From Planktothrix rubescens CCAP 1459/22 (GTDB lineage: Bacteria > Cyanobacteriota > Cyanobacteriia > Cyanobacteriales > Microcoleaceae), in contig LR882958.1 of assembly GCA_904830895.1 (NCBI GenBank), forward strand, positions 2,288,001-2,352,000: DNA of 64,000 nt, given 5' to 3'. Below the pieces are notes generated by a model that was not told the origin of the DNA, did not search any database, and was given only the letters and a program-made list of their open reading frames with translations. A program made the position numbers and the translations under genes. This document shows positions 44,467 through 53,413 of the stretch, piece after piece (positions within the stretch are counted from its first letter, which is position 1; the number at the start of each line of letters is the position of its first letter).

Positions 44467-45327
44467 AGATTTTGTGCTAGTTTGAAACCGTTGATAAGGA
44501 AAACGCCCGGTTTTGGGATCAAACCATTTATTCCAGAGTTGGGTATTTTCTTCGCTGGTAATAGTTTGATTAACTAAAGTTCCCCATTGAGAACTATTTT
44601 TAGGTAAAATACAACCATAATTTTCAAAGGTTAGGGGTTGTGAGGGGACTAAAGCAAAGGCTTTAAAGTCTAGTCCTTGTTGCCACAATTCGCCTAATAA
44701 TAGAATCCCATCACTAGCAACCAAATCAATTTCCTCCGCTTTTAAGCGACGAATTCCATCCGCACGACTTCCAATAACTTGCCATTTCGCTTCAGGATAA
44801 ATGGGACGGAATTGATCATCTGTCGTTGTTCCCAATAGGAATCCCACTGTAATATTACTTTCCCTGACTGTTTTTAATTTGGTTTCGGAAGTGAGAGTCG
44901 GGTTTAAACGTTCTGCATCCGCTTCTCTTGCTAAAAGTTGAATACCACTGGTAAAATAGGGAGTAGAAAAATCTACCTTTTGTTCTCGTTCTGGAGTAAT
45001 ACTGGTAGCTTCACAGACAATATCTAATTTACCTGTTTCTACCTGATTAAATCTATTTTTCAGGTCAACGGTTTTTAATTCTAATTTAATCGGTTTATTC
45101 AGTTGTTTTTCTAGGCGCTGTTGAATAAGTTTAATTAAATCAACGGAATACCCTTGTAAAGTGTCATTTTTGTCTGTATAACCAAAGGGAACCGCATCCG
45201 TCCTCACCCCGGCCGTCAGTACCCCTGTCCGGCTGACTTTTTCTAACACAGTTTCCGCCCAAACCGAGAGGGGAAAACTAATGGTGAAAAGAAGACTCAA
45301 AAGAGAAACAGCAAGTTTTTTGTCCAT
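44464..45327 (-). CDS. Amino-acid-type solute-binding protein (SBP family 3)
   Basis: 287 residues from the ATG at 45325-45327. Signal peptide 1-24 (AVSLLSLLFTISFPLSVWA), then a periplasmic binding fold: GVLTAGVRTDAVPFGY, LQGYSVDLIKLI, KLDIVCEATSITPEREQKVD, FSTPYFTSG and a two-Cys pattern. It captures an amino acid or similar for an ABC importer that is not in this window. No permease adjoins, so it may be an orphan receptor. Confidence 0.85.
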   Translation of the reverse strand: MDKKLAVSLLSLLFTISFPLSVWAETVLEKVSRTGVLTAGVRTDAVPFGYTDKNDTLQGYSVDLIKLIQQRLEKQLNKPIKLELKTVDLKNRFNQVETGKLDIVCEATSITPEREQKVDFSTPYFTSGIQLLAREADAERLNPTLTSETKLKTVRESNITVGFLLGTTTDDQFRPIYPEAKWQVIGSRADGIRRLKAEEIDLVASDGILLLGELWQQGLDFKAFALVPSQPLTFENYGCILPKNSSQWGTLVNQTITSEENTQLWNKWFDPKTGRFPYQRFQTSTKS

Positions 45328-45448
45328 TTGCATTAGATTCTTAACCAGATTAAAACCTCCTGTCATCCTATAACATTAATTGGGAACTAAAGGCAAGGGA
45401 AAAAAAAATATATTTACTAGAAACCAGTTATAGGATTTTGGTGATTAA

Positions 45449-45577
45449 TAAGTACCTAAACAAAATTAATTACACATCCTCCACCCTGTTCCCTCCCCCC
45501 CAAACCCCCCGTGCACGGGGGGTTTGGGGGGGCTGTTCCCTCTCTCAACTAGGTAATTTATTTTGTGTAACTACTTA
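45449..45577. mobile_element. MITE copy 2 with TA target duplication
   Basis: 129 bp, nearly the same as 27809-27944: ends TAAGTACCTAAACAAAATTA and TTTTGTGTAACTACTTA, with TA at both ends. The core is a perfect 38-bp palindrome at 45495-45532, built as C7-AAA-C6-GTGCAC-G6-TTT-G7, which would form a stable hairpin. It fills most of the gap between the solute-binding and YidD-like genes. Confidence 0.78.
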
Positions 45578-45812
45578 GCATTTAAGTTTACAAAATTTTT
45601 GGGGTTTTATTCTCTTTTTTAGAGGGTATGACGCTTGTGAGTTATGAAGGGTCAGTGGAAAATCGGTGAATTTCATAGCAAAAGCATCTATAATTTGGGC
45701 TAATGGTCAGTTAATCGGAACATCCAGTACAGAATAAAATTCTTAATCAATTGATCTTGATCATGGGTCTATCACATCCTTGATTTATTTCTACTTAAAA
45801 GGCAATATTGTC

Positions 45813-46220
45813 ATGAAAAGTTCAGTTACCGATTTATTAGGAAACACTTTAGAAATTGCTGTGAATCAAACTGCGATCGCAGCAATTACAGGATATCAAA
45901 AATATATTTCTCCCCGTAAAGGATTCTCCTGTGCATATCGAGTTTTACACAAGACTGATTCTTGCTCTCAATATATTAAAAAATTGATTACAAAATATGG
46001 TATAATTGATGCAATTCCCTTAGCGAATCAACGCTTCAAATCTTGTAAAAATTCTTCTCTTATTCTCCATAGTGAAACCCAGAAAAAACAGCGTCCGTGT
46101 CAAAACTTAATCAGTCAGAAGTGTCAATGCAAACCTGAAGATATTTTACAAGGAATTTGTGATGTTTCATTTTGCTTTATCACGGACTGTGGTGACGGGT
46201 CAAATTGTAGTTGCTTTTAA
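45813..46220 (+). CDS. YidD-family protein with an unusual Cys-rich C-terminal tail
   Basis: 135 residues from the ATG at 45813. Residues about 20-70 match YidD (AITGYQKYISPRKGFSCAYR, then CSQYIKKLI). YidD is a small membrane-associated factor that aids YidC insertion. Normal YidD has about 70-85 residues; this one continues with a tail holding nine Cys (CQNLISQKCQCKPEDILQGI, then CDVSFCFITDCGDGSNCSCF). The tail may bind metal. No rnpA or yidC is nearby. Confidence 0.7.
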   Translation: MKSSVTDLLGNTLEIAVNQTAIAAITGYQKYISPRKGFSCAYRVLHKTDSCSQYIKKLITKYGIIDAIPLANQRFKSCKNSSLILHSETQKKQRPCQNLISQKCQCKPEDILQGICDVSFCFITDCGDGSNCSCF

Positions 46221-46262
46221 GGTTGAATCACAGACTATGCTGCTAGAATAACCTGCTTTTTC

Positions 46263-48737
46263 TCAAATGATTGACTTTATCACCCTCTCAACTTGTCGAG
46301 GTGCTTCAATTTCTGTAAATAGTTGAATAGCATTATCAAAATTAGGTTTGCTGTTTTCCCTATCTCCCATCAGTTGATAGGTTAAAGCCTGTTGATAATA
46401 AGCTTCCGCTAGATCACATTTAGCACCAATATATTCTAAAATTTCTATAGATTCTTGATGATGGGTGAGTGCGTTTGCAAATTCGCCTTGTATTCGATAA
46501 AGTTCTCCTAGACCTGTTATGGCTTTGGCTTTTACTTGAGTAAAGTTAGTTTTTTCAGCAAATGATATTGCTTGATTATACATTTGAAATGACTTTAGAG
46601 TTTCACCTATATTCTTATATATTATTCCGAAGCATAGCAATTTGTAACCTTGGCTCCAAATAGTCACTTTAGCTTCTTTTAAAGGTTTACTTTTATTAAG
46701 ATAAGATAGTGTTGTTTCAGTGTTACCCCAATATGAATTTATTAAAGCAAGGTAAACATAACTGCATAATTGAATATGATAAAAGTGATCTTGATAAAGT
46801 TGATTCTCTTGTGTTATTAAGATTATTTTTTTGTTAGAGAGTGTGAAAATCGTTTCTTCAAATAAAAGATAAGATTGTCCTAAATCCCCTATATCTAAAT
46901 AGCACAATCCTTGATTAAATAAGGATACAACGGATAATCTATACAATTGATATAAATAAAAATCTAGTTCTGGACTTTGTTCAGAATCAATATATATTGT
47001 TTGTATTTTTTCTGCTATTGATTTAGATTCCTTATGATGATTTATTGCTTGGTATATATAGCCTCTTAGCCCTTCTATATAACCTAATATATTATATAAT
47101 TTAGCTTTAACATAACTATTATCTAGCTTGTCTTTAACTTTATTAATTAATGAAGCAGTTTGTTGTAATAAGCCAAATCTAGAAAATGATCTACCTAGTG
47201 ATTCACCTTTTTCCCATTTATTATCCCTTTCTTTTTCTATTATAGAACCTGCTTGCTCAAAGTCATTAATCTCTACATACTGATGGTAAGCCTCAAACGC
47301 TTTCAGTGCATCTTGTACAGTTTCAACCGTCTTAACACTATCCGTCCAAAACTCCGCAGCTTTAATATTAGCTGTTTCCCAATCTTCACTTTTTCTTAAA
47401 CGTGCGATCGCTTCTTCCCTAACCATTGGATGTAAAAAAAATTCACCCTTGTTAACTTCTACTAAAGAACGATTTTTTAACGACTCAATCACCCTGCGCT
47501 GTTCACCTTCTGGAACATCCCATAATAAACACAATAACCCATTATCAGGAACAGTGGGAACATCTTGATAACGATAACACCCCAACCGACACAATAATTT
47601 AAACGCATTAATATCAAGTTCTTGCAAACGGTTAAATTGAGAATTTACTAAATTTTTTAAATCAGGTTTAGCTAAAATTTCAGCTTTATTAAAATTCCAA
47701 TAAGCTTGAATATCTCCTTGATATTGAGGATCTTCTTGAACTGCACCGCAAAGAATCCGCATCGCCTTAGCATTTCCCCCATAGGCTTTGTGCATTTCAG
47801 TTAAAATAGAATCATGATTATTAATCTGATAATATTCAAAATATTGTTTCCAGGCACAATAGTCTAACTCAGGTAAACGATAGGTTTCAACCGTAATATC
47901 CCCTTCACACAAACGTTCACGACTGGTAATTAAAGTTACTGACTGCACCATCGGATCTGTTAACATCCTCAATAGTTCAATATAACTTCGATGGGGTTCA
48001 ATAAATCTAAACTCAGAATCCAGTGCAGGTTCTAAGTTATCAATTAATATCCCAATTTTTTGATTTTGTAACAGTCGTTTTAGCCGTCCCAAGGACACCA
48101 TAAAATCCCGTCCAGGTTCCTCCTCAAAATCCTTTCTTAGCCATTCCTCAACAATACTTTCAACAGGCGAGATGGTTTCCCTTTCCTTCGCCATCGTCAA
48201 ATATAAGATTTTATCAAAATTTTGATTCTTCAGAAATTCTGTAGCCAGAGTTGTTTTACCAATTCCTGCTGCGGCTTGAATTAAAATAATTTTTGCACCT
48301 TGATTGATTTTGGTTTTAAGGTGAGCGATCGCATTTTCCCGACCAATAAAATTAATATTTTCGTTAACAATATTTTCGGCAATTGCGATCGCACTGTTAC
48401 TCTCAATAGAATTAGGTGCAGAGGGTATAGGTGTGGAGGGAGAGGCGATCGCAACTTTATTATAGTAACGCTCTACAACCGCTTGTACATTATCCCGATT
48501 TACCTTTTCTGCACATAGGTTTGACAACCTTCGCCAAAGCTTGTATGCAGCCGTCTTAACACTTTCACCTGCAAACCCTTCGCTATTTCCAGTTTCGTCA
48601 TAACTTTTGCCATCTTTACCCTTCCACGCTTCTTTCAAGATAGTAGTTTCAAGGGTACTCAAGGTTTTGAGCTTCTTGGCCATTAGTTGTGAACTGATAA
48701 AGTCCAACGCTGAAGTGATGTCCATAGATGTATCCAC
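46263..48737 (-). CDS. STAND NTPase with N-terminal HTH-like domain and TPR sensor
   Basis: 824 residues. An N-terminal helical domain of about 90 residues (LSTLETTILKEAWKGKDGKS, then VKTAAYKLWRRLSNL) resembles the vMAP-type effector-associated HTH. The NACHT/AP-type NTPase follows with Walker A QAAAGIGKTTLA near 160, sensor TSRE and Asp-rich DNLEPALDSE, then a winged helix near 380-450, and TPR repeats to the end. This order is that of STAND signalling ATPases, some of which act in phage defence or cell-fate control. It is divergent from the CHAP-RTX gene. The trigger and output are unknown. Confidence 0.75.
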   Translation of the reverse strand: MDTSMDITSALDFISSQLMAKKLKTLSTLETTILKEAWKGKDGKSYDETGNSEGFAGESVKTAAYKLWRRLSNLCAEKVNRDNVQAVVERYYNKVAIASPSTPIPSAPNSIESNSAIAIAENIVNENINFIGRENAIAHLKTKINQGAKIILIQAAAGIGKTTLATEFLKNQNFDKILYLTMAKERETISPVESIVEEWLRKDFEEEPGRDFMVSLGRLKRLLQNQKIGILIDNLEPALDSEFRFIEPHRSYIELLRMLTDPMVQSVTLITSRERLCEGDITVETYRLPELDYCAWKQYFEYYQINNHDSILTEMHKAYGGNAKAMRILCGAVQEDPQYQGDIQAYWNFNKAEILAKPDLKNLVNSQFNRLQELDINAFKLLCRLGCYRYQDVPTVPDNGLLCLLWDVPEGEQRRVIESLKNRSLVEVNKGEFFLHPMVREEAIARLRKSEDWETANIKAAEFWTDSVKTVETVQDALKAFEAYHQYVEINDFEQAGSIIEKERDNKWEKGESLGRSFSRFGLLQQTASLINKVKDKLDNSYVKAKLYNILGYIEGLRGYIYQAINHHKESKSIAEKIQTIYIDSEQSPELDFYLYQLYRLSVVSLFNQGLCYLDIGDLGQSYLLFEETIFTLSNKKIILITQENQLYQDHFYHIQLCSYVYLALINSYWGNTETTLSYLNKSKPLKEAKVTIWSQGYKLLCFGIIYKNIGETLKSFQMYNQAISFAEKTNFTQVKAKAITGLGELYRIQGEFANALTHHQESIEILEYIGAKCDLAEAYYQQALTYQLMGDRENSKPNFDNAIQLFTEIEAPRQVERVIKSII

Positions 48738-48937
48738 TGGTAAGTCGCAGCCTCTAAATAATAACTATAGATGACTTTGACTTACTTTGGTTAACTATGG
48801 GTAACTTTATTACCTGATTTAAAGTTAAAAAATGATTTTTAATTACTCACTTTAATCTACTGACGCTTCAAGAGAAAATCTTTAATCTAGTGTTCAGAAC
48901 AACAGTTAATCAACTCATCTTTCAAGGAGACAAAATC

Positions 48938-49948
48938 ATGCCTAGTCCTTCAGACTTTGGAATCAATCTTAGTTCTATCAACTATCAAGCAGCAGGCAAT
49001 AAGATTGTTGCTGGTAACAATGATCCTACTTTTTGGTGTACGGAATTTGCTTATGGTCGTGCCATTGAAAAAGGGCTATTTCAAAACAATCAAGGCTTAG
49101 GTGCAAAATGGTTTGGAAATGCTGGTCAGTGGGATGATAATTTAGGAGGATGGACTCGTCAACCATCAGCTAATAGTTTTGTTGTTTGGGACCCCTGGCA
49201 AGGGGGATCATATGATGTCGGTCATGTAGGTTTTGTAGAACGAGTTAACGCTGATGGCTCATTCACTATGTCGGAAGCAAACTTTGCCGGACAATATTTC
49301 AACTCGCGCACTGTTTCCCCTGGTACAACTGCATTTAACAGTGCGAAATTTGTACCTATAACTGGTGGAACAACGCCAACTCCGGGGGGAACTCCCACAT
49401 CTGGTAACGATAATATTACTGGTGGTGCGGGTAACGACAATATCAATAGTTTAGCTGGAAATGACACCGTATCAGGAGCCGCAGGAAATGACACCCTTAA
49501 TGGGAATAGTGGCAATGATCAACTATTTGGTAATGATGGGAATGATTCATTAATGGGTTGGACAGGAAACGATACCGTAACGGGTGGTAATGGCAACGAT
49601 GTCTTGGATGCCTTTTATTACAGTGGTCTTAGTGGTAATGGAGAAATTGATTACTTAAGGGGAGATGCAGGTGTAGATACCTTTGTTATTGGTGATTCTT
49701 ACGGCAAAGGTTACTTAGGAAATAGTTATGCTGTTATTGAGGATTTTAACTGGCGGGATGACTATATCAAAATCCAAGGTAGTTTAAGTCAATATGCCCT
49801 TAAGCCTGGTAATCTTTACGGCTTCTCTGCAAATGATACCGCTATTGTTTTAAGCAGTAATAATAGTGAAGTATTAGCGATCGCTCGTAATGTATCCACA
49901 GCTAATAGCACAATTCGCTATTCTTCATCCGATTTTCTCTCCGCTTAA
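48938..49948 (+). CDS. CHAP-domain peptidoglycan amidase/endopeptidase with RTX repeats
   Basis: 336 residues from the ATG at 48938, with AAGGAG 8 bp upstream; the longer frame lacks a site. Residues 1-145 are a CHAP domain with Cys in FWCTEFAYGRA, His in VGHVGFVERV and an Asn/Glu near EANFAG. Then a GTTPTPGGTPT linker and about six nonapeptide RTX repeats (GGAGNDNINSLAGNDTV and on), and a C-terminal RTX end. No Sec signal: type I export is expected. It should cut peptidoglycan outside the cell. Confidence 0.85.
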   Translation: MPSPSDFGINLSSINYQAAGNKIVAGNNDPTFWCTEFAYGRAIEKGLFQNNQGLGAKWFGNAGQWDDNLGGWTRQPSANSFVVWDPWQGGSYDVGHVGFVERVNADGSFTMSEANFAGQYFNSRTVSPGTTAFNSAKFVPITGGTTPTPGGTPTSGNDNITGGAGNDNINSLAGNDTVSGAAGNDTLNGNSGNDQLFGNDGNDSLMGWTGNDTVTGGNGNDVLDAFYYSGLSGNGEIDYLRGDAGVDTFVIGDSYGKGYLGNSYAVIEDFNWRDDYIKIQGSLSQYALKPGNLYGFSANDTAIVLSSNNSEVLAIARNVSTANSTIRYSSSDFLSA

Positions 49949-50031
49949 TTCAATATAATTTCCGTAGGGGCGGGTTCGCCAATATCTCGAATACCTGCAA
50001 GAAATTTCACTGAACCCTCCCCTTTTTATTA

Positions 50032-50367
50032 TTAATTAACAGCAAACTCCGTGTGAGGACGAATATTAGGGGGATGAAACCCTAAAACAATTTGAGTTTT
50101 AGGAATTCCTGCCTTAACTAACTCATTGGCAATTCCATCCTCTAATCCATCTCGATGTATCCAAATTTTATCGCCAATCACCTCGATATGAACCAAACAC
50201 CCATGAACCTGTACATCATCTTCCCATCCCAAAGTAATCAATAAAAAATTGTTCCTATCTTCACTCACAATCAAACGACATTGTAAATCCCCATAAGCAT
50301 AGGGAATTTCTGTATATTCTTTAAGTTTTTCTTGAATAATTTCTCGATATTGAACTAAACTATCCAT
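50032..50367 (-). CDS. xisI: XisI family protein (fdxN element excision controlling factor)
   Basis: 111 residues, with AAGGAGG 9 bp before the ATG. Hallmarks: YREIIQEKLKEYTEIPYAYG, then HIEVIGDKIWIHRDGLEDGI and IVLGFHPPNIRPHTEFAV. In Anabaena XisH and XisI are needed for excision of the fdxN element during heterocyst formation; outside that setting their role is unknown and they are widespread. The start codon overlaps the stop of the degraded xisH. Confidence 0.9.
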   Translation of the reverse strand: MDSLVQYREIIQEKLKEYTEIPYAYGDLQCRLIVSEDRNNFLLITLGWEDDVQVHGCLVHIEVIGDKIWIHRDGLEDGIANELVKAGIPKTQIVLGFHPPNIRPHTEFAVN

Positions 50368-50612
50368 TGAACAATTTCCTCCTTTTGACTTTCAAAAATT
50401 AATAAATTAACTCGATATTTGTTAATCACTAACTGTCCAATTGGCTCAGAAAAAATCGCCTGATAGGTTGTTTTACGAACAGCCAGATACAACAAACAAT
50501 CCGGTTTTAGTTAACCCCAAATCTACAAAAAGTTCTCTGACTCTGTAATCGTCCAGCCATCTTTAACCAAGGCATTTTTTACTGGATCATGATAAAAGTC
50601 TTTAGCTGGCAT
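50355..50612 (-). pseudogene. xisH: xisH with an internal deletion and two in-frame stops
   Basis: The ATG at 50610-50612 starts MPAKDFYHDPVKNALVKDGW, then TITESENFL, and stops at TAG (50523-50525). In the same frame, after another stop (50511-50513), the C-terminal part continues as PDCLLYLAVRKTTYQAIFSE and reaches the TAG at 50355 that overlaps xisI. An intact XisH has about 138 residues, so roughly 50 residues are missing between the halves. XisI may be left without its partner. Confidence 0.85.
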
Positions 50613-51026
50613 CTATCCTTACTCCTAAATACTAAAAACTTTAGTCAATTTTAACTAACTAAAGTTTTAAATTCACTCAGCTTTCAACCTATTTTAATAG
50701 GTTTTAGCTTTGAGCCTGAATTTTAATTCAAGGCTGTTGATTAATGATCCAATGATTCAAGATATCCTAGATGATGCGATCGCTGTACTAACACACGCTA
50801 CAATTAACGATTGTAACCGCAGTTAGGATAGGGTTAATTGTTGCGATCATAACGAATTTAGAGGGAATGATCGGATTATATCACCCACTTTTTCGGAATT
50901 ATCCTTAACCGCAGAACAGGTATTAACTGTTTAGTATTCCGAGAAATTGGGTTTCTGCCTTAACCTTTGCTGCATAATAGAAGGATAGCTGAAGAAATCC
51001 GGTTTCTACAATTTAAAGGTAAAATC
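50613..51026. other. Non-coding stretch with small repeats
   Basis: No gene was recognised. It contains an inverted pair around AACCTATTTTAATAGGTT and two copies of the dispersed motif GAAA-x-x-x-GGTTTCT (near 50942 and 50993). The second lies within 35 bp of the next gene start, which has AAAGG upstream of its ATG. Confidence 0.5.
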
Positions 51027-52448
51027 ATGGCCGTTGAATATGATTTAGTGGTGATTGGAGGTGGTTCTGGGGGGTTAGTTGTTGCTAGTGCCGCTGCCCA
51101 ATTAAAGGCAAAAGTTGCCTTAATAGAACGCGATCGCTTAGGGGGGGATTGTTTATGGTTTGGCTGTGTTCCTAGTAAGTCTTTAATTCATGCTTCCCGG
51201 GTAGCTTATGAAGTAAAAAACGCGGCTAAATTTGGGATTTATACTGATAATTATAACATTAATTTTGCCAAAGCTGCAAGTCATGTTCAACAGGTTATTT
51301 CTACTATTCAACCCCATGATTCTCCCGAACGGTTTGAATCTTTAGGAGTTGAGGTTATTTTTGGAGATGGTCAGTTTTTAGATAACAAAACCTTCAGTAT
51401 TAATGGGCGTAAACTAACCGCTAGAGCTTTTGTAATTTCCACGGGTTCCCGGGCGGCTATTCCTAATATTCCAGGGTTAAATCAAGCGGGTTTTCTTACT
51501 AATGAACAGATATTTTCTATACAAAATTGTCCTGAATCCTTAGCAATTTTTGGAGGGGGGCCGATTGGTTGTGAACTGGGACAAGCCTTTTCACGGTTAG
51601 GGTCAAAGGTGACAATTTTATCGAGTCGAAATCAGATTTTGCCGAAAGAAGATCCTGAAGCTGCAAAGGTAGTTCAAGATCAATTATTATCGGAAAATAT
51701 TGTAATTTTAAATAATACTAAAGCGGAAAGAGTTGAAATAGAAAATGGCAAAAAGAAAATTATTGCGGGGAATAATATTATTTTAGCCGATGAAATTTTA
51801 GTTTCAGTTGGACGAGTTCCTAATGTTGAATCCTTGAATTTGGAAGCGGCGGGTGTTACTATTAATCAATCGGGGATTAAAGTTAATCATAAACTCCAAA
51901 CAACTAACCCGTATATTTACGCTTGCGGTGATGTGATTGGGGGGTATCAATTTACTCATGTTGCGGGTTATGAAGCCGTTGTGGTGTTAACCAATGCCCT
52001 ATTTTTTCCGATTAGTAAAGTTAACTATCGGGTGATACCTTGGGCGACTTTTACCGATCCTGAATTAGCCAGAGTTGGGTTAACAGAAGCACAAGCAAAG
52101 GAACAGTATGGAGATGATATTTGTGTTTTGAAACAACCTTTTGCGGGAGTTGATCGCGCCATTGCTGAAGCAAAAACCCTAGGATTTGCTAAAATTATTA
52201 CTCGGAGTAATGGTGAAATTTTAGGGGCTCATTTAGTGGGTGCATCCGCCGGAGAGTTAATTCATGAAATTGTTTTAGCAATGTCCCATCGTTTGAAGGT
52301 TTCTGCTTTAACTGGGATTCATATTTATCTGACTTTATCGGAAGTTAATAGTAAGGCGGCGTTATTGTTACAAAAACAACAATATGCAGCTAATACTTGG
52401 CAACAAAAGCTTTTAGAACGGTTTTTTAATTGGAGGCGATCGCTTTAA
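51027..52448 (+). CDS. FAD-dependent pyridine nucleotide-disulfide oxidoreductase (MerA-like)
   Basis: 473 residues from the ATG at 51027 (AAAGG upstream). FAD motif GGGSGGLVVASAA, redox-active Cys pair GGDCLWFGCVPSK, NAD(P) motif FGGGPIGCELGQAF, second FAD motif YACGDVIGG, and a dimerisation domain ending IHIYLTLSEVNSKAA. The usual His-Pro before the catalytic Glu reads Tyr-Leu here. This is the cyanobacterial mercuric-reductase-like group; no N-terminal metal domain or extra Cys pair is seen, so mercury reduction is doubtful. A disulphide reductase role is inferred. The next gene starts 10 bp later. Confidence 0.85.
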   Translation: MAVEYDLVVIGGGSGGLVVASAAAQLKAKVALIERDRLGGDCLWFGCVPSKSLIHASRVAYEVKNAAKFGIYTDNYNINFAKAASHVQQVISTIQPHDSPERFESLGVEVIFGDGQFLDNKTFSINGRKLTARAFVISTGSRAAIPNIPGLNQAGFLTNEQIFSIQNCPESLAIFGGGPIGCELGQAFSRLGSKVTILSSRNQILPKEDPEAAKVVQDQLLSENIVILNNTKAERVEIENGKKKIIAGNNIILADEILVSVGRVPNVESLNLEAAGVTINQSGIKVNHKLQTTNPYIYACGDVIGGYQFTHVAGYEAVVVLTNALFFPISKVNYRVIPWATFTDPELARVGLTEAQAKEQYGDDICVLKQPFAGVDRAIAEAKTLGFAKIITRSNGEILGAHLVGASAGELIHEIVLAMSHRLKVSALTGIHIYLTLSEVNSKAALLLQKQQYAANTWQQKLLERFFNWRRSL

Positions 52449-52457
52449 TCATAACCC

Positions 52458-53243
52458 ATGAAAATTATAACTTTAAATCTTCGTTATGACAAGCCAGATC
52501 AAGGTAACAATGATTGGAAGTTTCGTCGTCATGCTATTGCTAAATTAATAGAAAAGTATAACCCTGATATTCTTGGAACTCAAGAAGGAAAAGCCCATCA
52601 AATCTTAGATTTACACAGATTATTACCTCAATATCAAAGTATTGGGACGGATCAAATTGGTAATGGAACTGGAGAACATTGTGCTATTTTTTATCAAACT
52701 AAAAGGTTTCAATGTATTGAATCAAAAGATTTTTGGTTAAGTGATACTCCTAAATTAGTCGGAAGTATAAGTTCAGAGTGGGGAAATGCTACCCCTAAAC
52801 TGGTAAGTTGGGGAGTGTTTATTTCCTGGGAAACCCAACAACAAATCACCGTTTTTAATACCCATTTAGATTATTATAGTCAACAAGCTCGAAAATTGAG
52901 TATTCCTTTAATTATAGAACATTTGAATCAAGTTAACCCTGAACATTCCTTATTAATATTAACCGGAGATTTTAACACCGAACCCAAGAGCGAAGAACGT
53001 CAAGCTTTATTAAAACCCCTTGCTAATGAAATTCAATTACTAGATAGTTTATCCGATATTCCCTTAGAATCTCAACAGACCTTTCATAATTTTACAGGTG
53101 AAGCGATCGCCGCCGTTGATACGATTTATTATGATCATCGGATGGCTTTAAAATCTGTTACCATTGATATTAATCAAATCGAAGATATTTGGCCGTCGGA
53201 TCATTTTCCAGTCATTGCAGAATTTCAGAAACTAGATTTCTGA
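52458..53243 (+). CDS. Endonuclease/exonuclease/phosphatase-family hydrolase
   Basis: 261 residues with the metal-dependent EEP fold: TLNLRYDKPD at the start, TQEGKAHQI with catalytic Glu, VFNTHLDYYS, ILTGDFNTEP and WPSDHFPVIAEF with the catalytic His. It could cut nucleic acid or a phosphate ester; the family does not tell which. It is 9 bp behind the oxidoreductase gene, so an operon is likely. Confidence 0.88.
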   Translation: MKIITLNLRYDKPDQGNNDWKFRRHAIAKLIEKYNPDILGTQEGKAHQILDLHRLLPQYQSIGTDQIGNGTGEHCAIFYQTKRFQCIESKDFWLSDTPKLVGSISSEWGNATPKLVSWGVFISWETQQQITVFNTHLDYYSQQARKLSIPLIIEHLNQVNPEHSLLILTGDFNTEPKSEERQALLKPLANEIQLLDSLSDIPLESQQTFHNFTGEAIAAVDTIYYDHRMALKSVTIDINQIEDIWPSDHFPVIAEFQKLDF

Positions 53244-53413
53244 GTTGAACAAGGAAACCTCGAACAGAAATTAATATGTTAAAATTTTTAGGATATCTAG
53301 TATTGTTGAGAATTCCCAATCTAGTTTGATCCAGTTTGATCAAAAATCCAGTATTTCAGCCAAGCCGTTATGCTAAAATAACTAAAGAACCCGTTTATCA
53401 TAGAGTTAAACAA

